DNA from: an uncultured Amylibacter sp. | GTDB taxonomy: Bacteria > Pseudomonadota > Alphaproteobacteria > Rhodobacterales > Rhodobacteraceae | Direction of reading: 5' to 3' | NCBI GenBank assembly: GCA_943846615.1 | Contig: OX044354.1 | Coordinates: 996,359 to 1,060,358, forward strand | Length of the DNA stretch: 64,000 nt | In this document: positions 1 to 8,077 of the stretch, piece after piece | Layout of the letters: each line of letters opens with the position of its first letter | How positions within the stretch are numbered: the stretch's first letter is position 1 | Notes under the pieces: generated by a model | Seen by the model: the letters and a program-made list of their open reading frames with translations, nothing else | Told to the model about the DNA's origin: nothing | Databases searched by the model: none | Made by a program: the position numbers and the translations under genes

Positions 1-1
1 T

Positions 2-325
2 GCCCCATGTCGTGCGGAAATGCCATCATTGGATGCACTAAACCAAACATTGGGTGGCGACAAATTCGCCGTTATCACCGTAGCAACAGGGCGCAATCCT
101 GTTCCGATGATAGAACAGTTTTTCGAAACCGCAGGAATCAAAACTCTGCCTATGCACCGCGATCCCAAAATGACCTTCGCACGCGCCACCGGCGTCTTTG
201 GATTACCCGTCACCTTGGTTATAAACCCCCAAGGTCAGGAAATCGCCCGTGTGCAAGGAGAGGCCGACTGGAACAGTCCAGACGCACAAACCTTGCTGTC
301 TGCGATGATTGCTGGCACCCTTTAA
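2..325 (+). CDS. TlpA-like thiol-disulfide oxidoreductase, 5' truncated by window edge
   Basis: Only the C-terminal part lies in the window. The frame is open from base 2 and begins A-P-C-R-A-E-M-P-S-L, matching the region after the first Cys of a thioredoxin W-C-x-P-C active site, so the first Cys and the N-terminus lie upstream. The later segment G-V-F-G-L-P-V-T-L-V-I contains the cis-proline loop of the thioredoxin fold. TlpA/ResA proteins are membrane-bound or periplasmic reductases used in cytochrome c or copper-site maturation; which role applies here cannot be told. A CAP-domain gene follows after 19 nt on the same strand. The internal ATG at base 20 is not the true start. Confidence 0.75.
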   Translation, partial: APCRAEMPSLDALNQTLGGDKFAVITVATGRNPVPMIEQFFETAGIKTLPMHRDPKMTFARATGVFGLPVTLVINPQGQEIARVQGEADWNSPDAQTLLSAMIAGTL

Positions 326-344
326 GAAAACACTGAGGTTCAAA

Positions 345-806
345 ATGAAAATCATCGGATCTATCTGCGCCAGCATGGCAACTTGCATGGCATTAACATC
401 TGCACCTGCCCATGCGGACATGGCCCAAGATGCGGTTGATCAAATCAATCAAATTCGCAAGCAGAAGGGACGTAAAGCCTTGACCGTCAACCCTGCACTG
501 ACCGCCGCCGCACAAAAGCATGCTGACGAGTTGGCAAAACGCGGATACGGCACCAAAATGACCTCTGGCGGTCACTTTGGCAAAAATGGATCAACCCATC
601 TGGAGCGCCTGAAACGCGAGGGTTATAAGGCATGTACAGCTGTAGAAAACGTCGGTTGGGGCCAAAAAACAGCCAGCGGCGTCGTCAATGAATGGATGAA
701 CTCAAAGGGTCACAGCACGAACCTTATGCATCGCAAAACGCGTGATATAGGAGTGGGTTTCGCCCCGCCAAAAACATGGATCATGGTTGGCGCAAAACCC
801 TGCTAA
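345..806 (+). CDS. CAP-domain (SCP/PR-1-like) exported protein
   Basis: This is a 153-residue protein with a typical signal peptide (MKIIGSICASMATCMALTSA, cleaved near A-H-A) followed by one CAP domain. The domain shows H-A-D-E-L, an S-G-G-H-F stretch, V-E-N-V-G-W-G and a V-V-N-E-W-M-N-S-K-G-H-S helix, so the two conserved His and Glu positions of the fold are visible. Bacterial CAP proteins are secreted or periplasmic and mostly uncharacterised. I chose the ATG at 345 because GAGG sits 6 nt before it; a longer reading from a TTG at 309 overlaps the preceding gene and adds no signal. Confidence 0.8.
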   Translation: MKIIGSICASMATCMALTSAPAHADMAQDAVDQINQIRKQKGRKALTVNPALTAAAQKHADELAKRGYGTKMTSGGHFGKNGSTHLERLKREGYKACTAVENVGWGQKTASGVVNEWMNSKGHSTNLMHRKTRDIGVGFAPPKTWIMVGAKPC

Positions 807-830
807 CTTGCGGATCACAACCAGAAACGA

Positions 831-1643
831 TTAGCCGCGCTTGGGACCAAATATACCCCGTGCACTATCTTCGTTCGCGCGTTTGATCCGTCTTTTGGAA
901 TACTTCAAACCGTTGCGTAAATCTGCATCGGAATCGATCAGCGGATAATCCAACAATTCCCTAGAGCACAAAATGCCTTTCACACCGCTCGATCCTTCAA
1001 ACTGATGAATGTGCAATTCATCCCAATGAATATGCCCACCTTCATGCAGGCTGCGTATCTCTGATACAAAATTGTGGCATTGTAGGTTTTCCATCAAAAA
1101 CACATATTTCTTTGCCAACGCAAACATATTGCTTAAAGCCACAAAATGGCTGACGGCGGTGTGTATATGCATAATAACGGCTTGGCTATAAACCAAATCC
1201 GCCTGTGTCCAATGACGCGAAAATGGCATTGTCGCATCGGCAATGCTATAACTGTCGGCCAGCTCTGGATGGCGTTTGCGTGCCAATTCAATTTGCGAAG
1301 CGCCGCGATCACTGCCAGTGGTGTCGATATGCGGGAAAACAACCCGTGCATTCGATACGTGGTCACCACCACCACAACCAATTTCATGAACACTTTGTGG
1401 CTGTAACTGTCCGATTACCTCCAAAATGGTTTCATGATTAGGGTGAAGTTTTGCACCCTTCGCTATCAGTTTTCCAGTCTCACCATCGAAATTTAAATCA
1501 CCTGGGCGCGCAATTGCCAGAAACTCTGTTTCAATATCATTTTGGATGCGGCGATGGTAACTATCATCGGTATAATTATCCCAATCGAAATCATCATCGT
1601 AATGTTTTCTACTTTTATAAGTAAGTCTCTTTAATAAATTCAA
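831..1643 (-). CDS. class I SAM-dependent methyltransferase
   Basis: The product of about 270 residues contains the SAM-binding glycine loop V-H-E-I-G-C-G-G-G-D, an acidic residue after strand 2 (T-T-G-S-D) and an A-D-L-V-Y-S-Q-A-V motif IV-like segment, as in Rossmann-fold methyltransferases. The substrate is not evident. No ATG occurs near the 5' end. The open frame reaches a TTG at 1703, but the first 20 residues would be Cys-rich and atypical, so I favour the TTG at 1643. The gene begins about 100 bp from the left att repeat, so before integration it probably lay just downstream of the tRNA-Leu gene on the same strand. Confidence 0.6.
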   Translation of the reverse strand: MNLLKRLTYKSRKHYDDDFDWDNYTDDSYHRRIQNDIETEFLAIARPGDLNFDGETGKLIAKGAKLHPNHETILEVIGQLQPQSVHEIGCGGGDHVSNARVVFPHIDTTGSDRGASQIELARKRHPELADSYSIADATMPFSRHWTQADLVYSQAVIMHIHTAVSHFVALSNMFALAKKYVFLMENLQCHNFVSEIRSLHEGGHIHWDELHIHQFEGSSGVKGILCSRELLDYPLIDSDADLRNGLKYSKRRIKRANEDSARGIFGPKRG

Positions 1644-1747
1644 AGTAGTTGTCCCCGCACACTGTGTTACGCAAAGGTAAAAACATGACCGCTGGCAAGT
1701 CAAGCCAATAGCAAAGGCCGGCGAACAAAGACGTACATTTTAGGAAG

Positions 1748-1766
1748 TTTCGTGGTGCGAGCGGGG
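1748..1766. other. attL core: orphan copy of tRNA-Leu 3' end
   Basis: This 19-bp segment is identical to 10736-10754 and contains the complement of the tRNA acceptor 3' half plus CCA. No tRNA body follows it; similarity ends a few bases beyond the repeat. It marks the distal junction between host DNA (methyltransferase side) and the element. Confidence 0.85.
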
Positions 1767-1861
1767 CGCACTGAACAGCCGCGCCAGAGTGTCCCATGCT
1801 GTACTAAAATTCAATAAAATATAGGGTTTATTGGCATTTCATGTTCCATTCTGTACCGCAA

Positions 1862-1907
1862 TACCCCATACTACCCCAATAACTTTGGGGGATAGGTTGG
1901 GGGATAG
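1862..1907. repeat. candidate integrase arm-type sites, left end
   Basis: Two exact copies of TTGGGGGATAG start at 1885 and 1897, 12 bp apart. Just before them, two C4 tracts at 1864 and 1874 form an opposite-orientation pair. A comparable pair of G-tracts at the same 12-bp spacing occurs near the right att core (10664-10686). Paired repeats close to both ends and distinct from the core are what tyrosine-integrase arm sites look like. The repeats are seen; binding is inferred. They also lie in the leader of the integrase gene, so autoregulation is possible. Confidence 0.5.
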
Positions 1908-1912
1908 ATAGA

Positions 1913-3100
1913 ATGGCCGCATTAAACAAGCTGACGAATGCAGAGTTGCAAAGCGCGAAGGTTGGTAAACTCAATGACGGTGGCGGATTGTGGTTTATTC
2001 GTCGTCCAGATGGCGGTGCTCAATGGATTTACCGCTTTTCTTTGAACGGCAAACGCCCTGAAATGGGCTTAGGTGCATATCCCGACGTTTCATTGAAAGA
2101 GGCACGCAAGGAGGTTGCTCATTGGCGGCAACTGGTGAAACGCGGCCAAAACCCGATTAAACAGCGTGAACGTGATTTCAGGAATGCGGCAAAAGCAACG
2201 CCAACACTAGAGGCAATGACGGACGAAGCTTTCGAAGCGCGTAAACGTCAATTGGTTGGCGATGGCAAAGCGGGGCGATGGGATAGCCCGTTACGTCTTC
2301 ACGTCATACCCACTCTAGGGAAAACACCAATTGAAGAAATTGACCAAAGAGACATTCAACGCGCACTAATCCCCATTTGGTTAAAGAAACCAGAAACAGC
2401 GCGTAAAGCGATGTCACGTCTAGGCATTGTATTCAAACACGCTGCCGCTTGTGGTTTAGATGTTGACCTACAAGCACCCGACAAGGCCAAAGCCCTTTTG
2501 GGGGCGCAAGGGGATCGCGCTATTCACATTCCTGCACTTGATTGGCGCGAAGTACCCGCTTTCTATCAAAGCCTAACCGATGGGACGCCAACGCAATTGG
2601 CACTGCGATTGTTGATCCTGACGGGGCTGCGGTCAAAGCCCATTCGCTTCCTACGACCTGAATACATTGATGGCGATATTTTGACTGTGCCAGCCGAGTT
2701 GATGAAAGGGAAAAAAGACAAAGTTTTCGATTTTCGCGTTCCACTTAGCAAAGAGGCGTTGGCTGTTATCAAGGAAGCCGAGCCGTTTATCAAAGCCGGT
2801 TACCTTTTCCCGAACAAGAATCGCGGTGTGATTAGCGATGCCTCTATGAGCCGCCTAATGGAAAGACGTGGGCTAGTGGCGCGTCCACACGGCTTTCGGT
2901 CAAGCTTCCGCACTTGGTGCGCAGAAGCAACCGACACGCCACGAGAGATTGCAGAAACCGCCATGGCGCATGTTTCAGGAGGCAAGGTTGAAATGGCCTA
3001 CAGGCGCACGGACTATTTAGAGCGCCGCCGCGTTTTAATGGAGCGCTGGGCTGGGCATGTTACCGGGCAAGTCAGTGAAGTGGTGAAGTTGCATGGATGA
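1913..3100 (+). CDS. P4-type tyrosine integrase (DUF4102 arm-binding domain)
   Basis: The 395-residue protein has an N-terminal DUF4102-type domain (about 1-95, L-N-D-G-G-G-L-W-F) and a C-terminal phage-integrase catalytic domain. The catalytic set is readable: R240 in T-G-L-R, a Lys in the M-K-G-K-K hairpin, H326-x2-R329 (H-G-F-R), H353 in A-M-A-H and the nucleophile Y363 in A-Y-R-R-T-D. These enzymes recombine element and tRNA-gene att sites by a Tyr-DNA intermediate, which fits the tRNA-Leu duplication here. All catalytic residues are present, so the integrase is probably active. Its stop overlaps the next start by 8 nt. Confidence 0.93.
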   Translation: MAALNKLTNAELQSAKVGKLNDGGGLWFIRRPDGGAQWIYRFSLNGKRPEMGLGAYPDVSLKEARKEVAHWRQLVKRGQNPIKQRERDFRNAAKATPTLEAMTDEAFEARKRQLVGDGKAGRWDSPLRLHVIPTLGKTPIEEIDQRDIQRALIPIWLKKPETARKAMSRLGIVFKHAAACGLDVDLQAPDKAKALLGAQGDRAIHIPALDWREVPAFYQSLTDGTPTQLALRLLILTGLRSKPIRFLRPEYIDGDILTVPAELMKGKKDKVFDFRVPLSKEALAVIKEAEPFIKAGYLFPNKNRGVISDASMSRLMERRGLVARPHGFRSSFRTWCAEATDTPREIAETAMAHVSGGKVEMAYRRTDYLERRRVLMERWAGHVTGQVSEVVKLHG

Positions 3101-3683
3101 TAAGGGAATTAACTGGTACATCGAAGAATGGCTAAAACTCCTTGAGAGAGAGGAAGCAGCCTTTCAACATCTTTGCTCTTTTTATGATGATAAACAATAT
3201 GTGAAAACACATGAAAAATCAAAGGCAACTAAGGAATGGTGGCTGTTAGTAAACGCGATTTTATGGATGCAAATTCGTACCAAAGCCCAATTAAATCACG
3301 ATTTATATCCTGCACCAATTAAGATGCTAGCTAGAATGGCTAACATCGCGGAGGAATTAAGTTCCGGGCTGGTATCCACAATTATTTCAGATGTATCGGG
3401 TGGCAGGCCCCTTTGGCGAGCGGAAAGGCACGATATTGCTTATGGCGTGGCTTATATTAAAGCTGTAAGGCGGGGCGAATTGGAAGATAGGTCACCAAAC
3501 AAAACTGTAAGACAAGCATATGATGTGACAGCGAGGACCGTACAAAGGTGGATGCATAAGGAGCAAGAAATTAGTGTTGGCGCCCCATTCAAACACCTTA
3601 GCCCACAGCAACTTAAAGTTAAAATGCTTGAGTCTGGGTCTCGGTATTCAAAACTAGGCAGGGGTGCGCCTGAACACAATTAG
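3093..3683 (+). CDS. unknown element protein with possible C-terminal HTH
   Basis: The 196-residue protein is not recognised. Its start overlaps the integrase stop by 8 nt, so it is translationally coupled to the integrase. The N-terminal half is charged and Trp-rich. Residues about 133-155 (K-T-V-R-Q-A-Y-D-V-T-A-R-T-V-Q-R-W) look like a helix-turn-helix of the resolvase/terS kind, which would fit an integrase accessory or regulatory factor. That role is inferred from position and this motif only. Confidence 0.6.
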   Translation: MDDKGINWYIEEWLKLLEREEAAFQHLCSFYDDKQYVKTHEKSKATKEWWLLVNAILWMQIRTKAQLNHDLYPAPIKMLARMANIAEELSSGLVSTIISDVSGGRPLWRAERHDIAYGVAYIKAVRRGELEDRSPNKTVRQAYDVTARTVQRWMHKEQEISVGAPFKHLSPQQLKVKMLESGSRYSKLGRGAPEHN

Positions 3684-3810
3684 ATGCGACTTTTTAACCT
3701 CTTCTGGGGTCTCTCCCCCAGGTGGGTAGTTTGGTGTTCAATGGTGTTTAGAAAGACCTTTGAAATAAATTCACCCCACACAAAGGTCTCCTTAACTAAA
3801 GGAACCCTAA

Positions 3811-3993
3811 ATGAAATACCTCAATTTTTCAGAACTAAGAGCCAAGCTCGGTGGACGCGGGCGCAGTACCGTATACCGAGACATTGAAGAAGGCCGTCTA
3901 CCCAAGCCGATTAAACTTGGTGGCCGATTGTATTGGATCGAGAGTGCAGTCGATTCCGCGCTTAACCCAGAAACCCCAGCAAATGTTGGTTAA
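3811..3993 (+). CDS. AlpA-family HTH regulator or excisionase
   Basis: This 60-residue protein has the AlpA/MerR-like winged HTH pattern: L-N-F-S-E-L, G-R-S-T-V-Y-R-D-I-E-E-G-R-L-P-K-P-I-K-L-G-G-R, then a W-I-E-S-A-V segment. In P4-like satellites AlpA proteins activate integrase expression or act as excisionase-like directionality factors. AAGGA 8 nt upstream supports the ATG at 3811. It lies between the integrase unit and the replication-like module, the usual place for such a switch. Confidence 0.8.
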   Translation: MKYLNFSELRAKLGGRGRSTVYRDIEEGRLPKPIKLGGRLYWIESAVDSALNPETPANVG

Positions 3994-4191
3994 AGAAAAC
4001 CGCCCGACACAAAAAGCGCGAGCGGTCTATTCTTTGGTCTTAAGCACCCTTTGGATAAATCATTTGCGCCCGTTCGGCAATAGGACAGGTAAAATGAAAC
4101 CCAAACCACACAAACAAACAAAAGTTTATTTTTGGAACAAAGCCAGTAATTCAATCGAGTTGCTGACCAATAAATATTGGGGGATGTGCTC

Positions 4192-4551
4192 ATGAGTGTA
4201 TCATCTAATACACCGCCAAACGGCACCCGTTGGATCATGGCGCAAATGAACTTGCCACAGAATTACGGCCTTGGGCGCTTTGAAATCAAACCACTTGGTG
4301 GCGTTGGACGTACTATCGCCATATCAAAACGTATCAGGCAGGTATTGGAGGCGCTGGCCGTAGGGCCATTGTATTGCGCCTCTACAGTGCGCCTTAGTCA
4401 TTATGTAGATATTTTGCGCGATGACCACGGCGTGAATATCGAAACGCTTTGGTTTAGTGATAACAAAGGCCCGCTTAAGACAAGATACGGCGTCTATGTA
4501 TTGCGTGATGAGGTGCGTTTTGTCGGCAACCCCAATGGGGAGGCCGCATAA
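4192..4551 (+). CDS. unknown element protein, possible winged helix
   Basis: The 119-residue protein has no clear assignment. A helical segment (R-I-R-Q-V-L-E-A-L-A-V-G-P-L-Y) followed by S-H-Y-V-D-I-L-R-D-D-H-G-V-N-I-E-T and a beta hairpin ending Y-G-V-Y-V-L resembles small winged-helix proteins seen in alphaproteobacterial prophages. I chose the ATG at 4192, preceded by a G-rich SD-like tract, over a TTG at 4177. The next gene starts at the overlapping TAATG, so the two are coupled. Confidence 0.6.
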   Translation: MSVSSNTPPNGTRWIMAQMNLPQNYGLGRFEIKPLGGVGRTIAISKRIRQVLEALAVGPLYCASTVRLSHYVDILRDDHGVNIETLWFSDNKGPLKTRYGVYVLRDEVRFVGNPNGEAA

Positions 4552-4856
4552 TGCTAGAGACCACAACTACCAAGGGGGCGGCAATGCCCCCAGCTTCACG
4601 TAACGAAAGCGATGACAGCTATCACGCGGTGATTTACTCGAATGATGAATGGCGTGTGATTATCAGTCGCGGCAATAGCCAATGGGTCGTGCAAAGAGCC
4701 GAAATGAAGGCGGATGGACGGCGCTGGGCGGGTAAATCATACTGTGCCACCCGAAAAGCATTAATTCGTGAATTTCACGCGAAAACTGGCGACTACAACG
4801 GCGCTGTTGCGCTGGGCGCTTTGCCCGAACGGATTGGGGGCAAACATGGCGCGTAG
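4551..4856 (+). CDS. unknown small element protein
   Basis: The 101-residue protein shares its ATG with the stop of the upstream gene (TAATG) and overlaps the next gene by 11 nt. It has a short low-complexity N-terminus and a compact, Trp-containing body (W-R-V-I-I-S-R-G-N-S-Q-W-V-V-Q). No family is recognised. Tight packing in a four-gene coupled run supports it being real. Confidence 0.6.
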   Translation: MLETTTTKGAAMPPASRNESDDSYHAVIYSNDEWRVIISRGNSQWVVQRAEMKADGRRWAGKSYCATRKALIREFHAKTGDYNGAVALGALPERIGGKHGA

Positions 4857-5688
4857 AGACTTCGCTATGATTAGCACCACCTTGCCCTATTCCAAGAAAT
4901 ACCGTGGCCTGCCTGTTTTGGCGAAATTGGTTTACAATCACCTGCATTTTTCCTCAGCTATGAATTATGTCGGTGTGTGTCAATTTCAGGACGTCGTACT
5001 AGCGCATGAGGTTGGCATAGAGGTTGATGACCTAAATGCTGCGCTGGTTCAATTGGCTAAAAACGGTTTGATTGAATTGCATCAGGATCAAGAGATAGTC
5101 CGAATGGTGGGATGGTTTCACCAAGCAAACGGTGCAACGAATGCCAGTCATGCGTCAAAGTTGGCGACCGATTTTTTCGAATTGAATTTTTCAGATAGCG
5201 ACCTTTTCTTAAGCGCCTTTTCTGAATTTACCGTTGCAACAATGAAGCGGAGTTTGAACTGGAAAAAAGACGCTGAAAATCTACGCCGTGAATTGCAACC
5301 GCTCTTGTTGACACTTCTAAAGGATCACGGCGAAGCCTTCGCAAACCCACTCTTGGCGGAAATCAATCGTGTAGGCAAAACTCTGCAAGTCGAAATTCAT
5401 TCCTTGATTCCGCGCTTAGCCGAATTTGAAGAGGACACCCTGTCGACACCCTGTCCCACAGGTGGGGGGGACACAAGACGTAGACTAGACGAGACGATAC
5501 TTAAACAAGACTTAAACGAAAATAAAACTAAGACGTATACGGGCGATTTTGACACCGTTCCCCAAACACTAATCAAAGCGCCTGTATCGGATCAATCAAT
5601 GCATAGAATTGGGAATGATTCCAAAGCTGGTTTTAAACCTGCAAGCGAAGCCGCAAAGAATTCAGCATTAGCAAGGGGTATAGGGTGA
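4846..5688 (+). CDS. replication-initiator-like (DnaD/phage replisome organiser type) protein
   Basis: The 280-residue protein begins M-A-R-R-D-F-A-M-I-S-T-T-L-P-Y-S-K-K-Y-R and reads as a winged-helix N-terminal domain, a helical middle and a low-complexity Thr/Lys-rich tail (about 215-280). Architecture and position match phage replisome-organiser proteins, but no catalytic motif is visible and the call is by resemblance. It sits in a coupled run with the genes on both sides; its TGA overlaps the GTG start of the XRE gene. It probably serves replication of the excised element. Confidence 0.5.
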   Translation: MARRDFAMISTTLPYSKKYRGLPVLAKLVYNHLHFSSAMNYVGVCQFQDVVLAHEVGIEVDDLNAALVQLAKNGLIELHQDQEIVRMVGWFHQANGATNASHASKLATDFFELNFSDSDLFLSAFSEFTVATMKRSLNWKKDAENLRRELQPLLLTLLKDHGEAFANPLLAEINRVGKTLQVEIHSLIPRLAEFEEDTLSTPCPTGGGDTRRRLDETILKQDLNENKTKTYTGDFDTVPQTLIKAPVSDQSMHRIGNDSKAGFKPASEAAKNSALARGIG

Positions 5689-6197
5689 CAAGAAATCTAA
5701 ACCTCACGGGAAAAGGACTACAAACTGCACGTAAGGCGATGGGCTTTAGCCAAACAGATTTGGCAACCCTGACAGGAATAACTAGATGCACTGTATCTTA
5801 TTGGGAAACCAAGCCGGGCAATCTATGGTGTGGTTACGCCGTAGATAAAATGATGGAGGTACTAGGGCTTAATCAGACTGAAGGTTTTTCGGACACCGAT
5901 ACGCGCGTGCGTGTAGGGGGTTTTAGTGACAGCCAGCAATTAGCATTAGATAAAGCACTCCAAGCTGAACAAAAACGATTAGACGCAAAGGCCCAGCGCA
6001 TAGCCATGTTCGCGCGGGTTCCATGCCTTGCCAAGACCCGCAAAGGCCACCCATGCAAGAACAAGAGTGAAGCGGGTCGTAGGCGGTGTAAGTTTCATGG
6101 TGGCATGTCCACGGGGCCAAGAACGGTCGAGGGTCGTGAGCGCATAGCGGAGGCACAAAGAAAACGCTGGCAGAAATACAGGAAAGCAATGCGATAG
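5685..6197 (+). CDS. XRE-type HTH fused to Cys/HGG-GPRT motif domain
   Basis: The 170-residue protein starts at a GTG overlapping the upstream TGA. Residues about 9-60 are a Cro/CI-type HTH (L-Q-T-A-R-K-A-M-G-F-S-Q-T-D-L-A-T-L-T-G). The C-terminal third holds C-L-A-K-T-R-K-G-H-P-C, then R-R-C-K-F-H-G-G and S-T-G-P-R-T, a Cys/His cluster common in short alphaproteobacterial phage and element proteins of unknown role, possibly metal-binding. It is likely a repressor or copy-control regulator of the module. Confidence 0.75.
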   Translation: MTRNLNLTGKGLQTARKAMGFSQTDLATLTGITRCTVSYWETKPGNLWCGYAVDKMMEVLGLNQTEGFSDTDTRVRVGGFSDSQQLALDKALQAEQKRLDAKAQRIAMFARVPCLAKTRKGHPCKNKSEAGRRRCKFHGGMSTGPRTVEGRERIAEAQRKRWQKYRKAMR

Positions 6198-6333
6198 GTT
6201 AACGAGTTTAAATCATTGTAATATAATGGCTTATCGAGCTGTCTAGTCAGGCTTTGGTGGTGGAAATCTAAAAACAAAAAGTAGGTATATTGCCCCGCTT
6301 TAACAGGACTTTATCGGAAAATGTATTAGGGTT

Positions 6334-6384
6334 CTTAGCATTAGCCTAACGTGGATGCGTATGAATTTTCCTACGCCGTAAAGG
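6334..6384. repeat. 51-bp imperfect direct repeat, copy 1
   Basis: This segment matches 7354-7404 at 43 of 51 positions; both begin CTTAGCATTAGCCTA and end ACGCCGTAAAGG. The copies flank the DUF4236 gene and its upstream region, about 1.02 kb apart. They could be remnants of a cargo-exchange site or regulatory elements. Confidence 0.7.
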
Positions 6385-6468
6385 TGAATATTACATAGCA
6401 AACCATCGCCCCCAACCGAATACCTGCATCAGCAGTAGTTTTTTGAAGCCACAGGACAAAGCTGCCAT

Positions 6469-7098
6469 TTATATCGATTTTTCGGCGGCCTTTAGCTCGT
6501 TGTTAACTTCTTTTCGTATTCTGTTCACCGCGTCAGTCAGAAGCATTGCGCCAGCCTTATGTTCCTTTGCCAAAACAAGAAGGTCTTTTTTTGAGGATTT
6601 CCACTTGCCACCAAAAAATCCAAAGCTTAGGCCACTCAATCGAACAGTGATTGCGTTTAGTGCTTCCCTTTGATTTGTAACTGCGTCCTCGACAGCTTGA
6701 TAATCGGCCAATGCTCCTTCAAAGTGTTTTCTTAGAGTTAGAAACTTTGTCGCGCTTGGTCCAAGACCAGCTTCAAACGATTCAACTGCTTTATTCCACT
6801 TGCCTGAAGTTTTGTTAATTTTTGGTGAAAGTGAATTAAATGTTTTAGCCATCTTTTCCAAAAGCTTGCCAAGCTGCATCAACTCCTCTGCAGGTTTAAG
6901 ATTAGCAGAGCCAGCCCAACCCTTTTGCTTAGACCACGACATTCCAGTTCCTGGCACTCCAACGGTTGTTCGAATACCTTTTGAGCTGAGATTAACAGTG
7001 CCTCCTCGCCCTCCAATGCTGGTGCTTACGCCGCTTTTCGAAATATTAAGGCGGACACCAGGAGCAATTTTTATTCTCTTTTGAAAACGAAATGCCAT
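6469..7098 (-). CDS. DUF4236 domain protein with helical C-terminus
   Basis: The 209-residue protein opens with a DUF4236 domain (about 1-57): F-R-F-Q-K-R-I-K-I-A-P-G-V-R, then repeated glycine-turn beta strands (S-K-S-G-V-S-T-S-I-G-G-R-G-G) and T-V-G-V-P-G-T-G. The rest is predominantly helical and charged, probably coiled-coil. The function of DUF4236 is unknown; it recurs in mobile elements. The gene faces the opposite way to its neighbours and lies between two 51-bp repeats, so it looks like an independently acquired cargo gene. Confidence 0.8.
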   Translation of the reverse strand: MAFRFQKRIKIAPGVRLNISKSGVSTSIGGRGGTVNLSSKGIRTTVGVPGTGMSWSKQKGWAGSANLKPAEELMQLGKLLEKMAKTFNSLSPKINKTSGKWNKAVESFEAGLGPSATKFLTLRKHFEGALADYQAVEDAVTNQREALNAITVRLSGLSFGFFGGKWKSSKKDLLVLAKEHKAGAMLLTDAVNRIRKEVNNELKAAEKSI

Positions 7099-7762
7099 AA
7101 TTGCATCCTTTTTACTAAATATAATTTCTACATATATGTTGATGATTGGCTTTTGTATAGATGAGAAGAATAGCCTGCTTATCTTGGCTAAGAGCTTAAT
7201 TATTTGCTAGGAAGTATGTTTAATTGGCCTCTAAGCAGACCTTCGTGTGAAATGTTTGAGTTGCTGGATATAAGTATTGGTCATGCTGGTTCTATTTTGT
7301 CAGGTATGATGGTTTCATAAAATCAGGCACAATGATTGGTAGGATAGTTTGCACTTAGCATTAGCCTACATTGGATGAGGATGAGTTTTCGAACGCCGTA
7401 AAGGAACGTGTGCGTTTGGGTTTTCTGACGCCGTAAAAGGCGCACACAAGTTTTAAGACCGATAGACGTAACTCTAGCGCAAACCGAATGGCAGGGGGTG
7501 GGCTAATCCCTAAACTGGGTTACAGCTAGACCGCGCGGGGTAGTCACTTTTTTACACGTGCAAATGAAAGTTTTTCAAATGGCCGCTTGTGGAAACCCAA
7601 TCGCTTTTCGCAAGCATTTACTTTTCGGTAGGGAAGTCTTTCGAGGCGATGGGTTATTCGAATGGCGCTTGAGCAACCATAGAATTTGTGTTCATTATAA
7701 TACTCGACTAAAGGGAGAATTAAATTCTCTATTATCTATGCACAAAATCAAAAAAGAGAACT
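7099..7762. other. intergenic region with repeats, no convincing gene
   Basis: This 664-bp A+T-rich stretch holds copy 2 of the 51-bp repeat (7354-7404) and a third partial copy at 7411-7440 ending ACGCCGTAAAAGG. An open frame at 7558-7782 has a GTG start and no family resemblance and overlaps the next gene, so I do not call it. The leader of the membrane-protein pair that follows must lie here. Confidence 0.5.
7354..7440. repeat. 51-bp repeat copy 2 plus tandem partial copy
   Basis: Positions 7354-7404 repeat 6334-6384 (43/51 identical). Immediately after, 7411-7440 repeats the last 28-30 bases again (TTTTCTGACGCCGTAAAAGG). Confidence 0.7.
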
Positions 7763-8077
7763 ATGGATATCGAAAAAATTAACACATACGCTGCCAAGAG
7801 GGCAATATTCGGGTGGTTTGCTGGGTTGAGTTACTACAATTGGTTTGCATCAGATCCTATAAGCGTATCATTGTGGGCGCATGTCATTTTGATAATTGGC
7901 GGCATGTTTTTTGTGTCAATCGTCATTGGAATAACCTTATATTTCGTGGCCGCAACTATAACAAAATTAACAACGGGAAGCATATCTGGAATCCCTTATG
8001 TTTTCACATGGGCTGCGATGACTGGAGCAGTGCTATCCTTCATCAGCGCAAGATTCGGACTTATTCTGTTCCAATGA
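7763..8077 (+). CDS. small membrane protein of element cargo (about three TM segments)
   Basis: The 104-residue protein has hydrophobic segments at about 17-28 (weak), 36-62 (strong: W-A-H-V-I-L-I-I-G-G-M-F-F-V-S) and 76-103. No family is recognised. An AAAGAGAA stretch precedes the ATG. Its stop overlaps the start of the next gene in an ATGA junction, so the two are translationally coupled and probably act together in the inner membrane. Confidence 0.65.
   Translation: MDIEKINTYAAKRAIFGWFAGLSYYNWFASDPISVSLWAHVILIIGGMFFVSIVIGITLYFVAATITKLTTGSISGIPYVFTWAAMTGAVLSFISARFGLILFQ

Noticed and set aside
3684..3887. 67-codon frame after the 3093-3683 gene
   Set aside because: It overlaps the well-supported AlpA gene in another frame and has no SD.
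7558..7782. Open frame of 74 codons before the membrane-protein gene
   Set aside because: GTG start without SD, no recognisable domain, and it overlaps the next gene's start in another frame.
7813..8073. Upstream extension of the cargo gene at 8074
   Set aside because: It lies entirely inside the 7763-8077 membrane-protein gene in another frame; the ATGA junction explains the true start.
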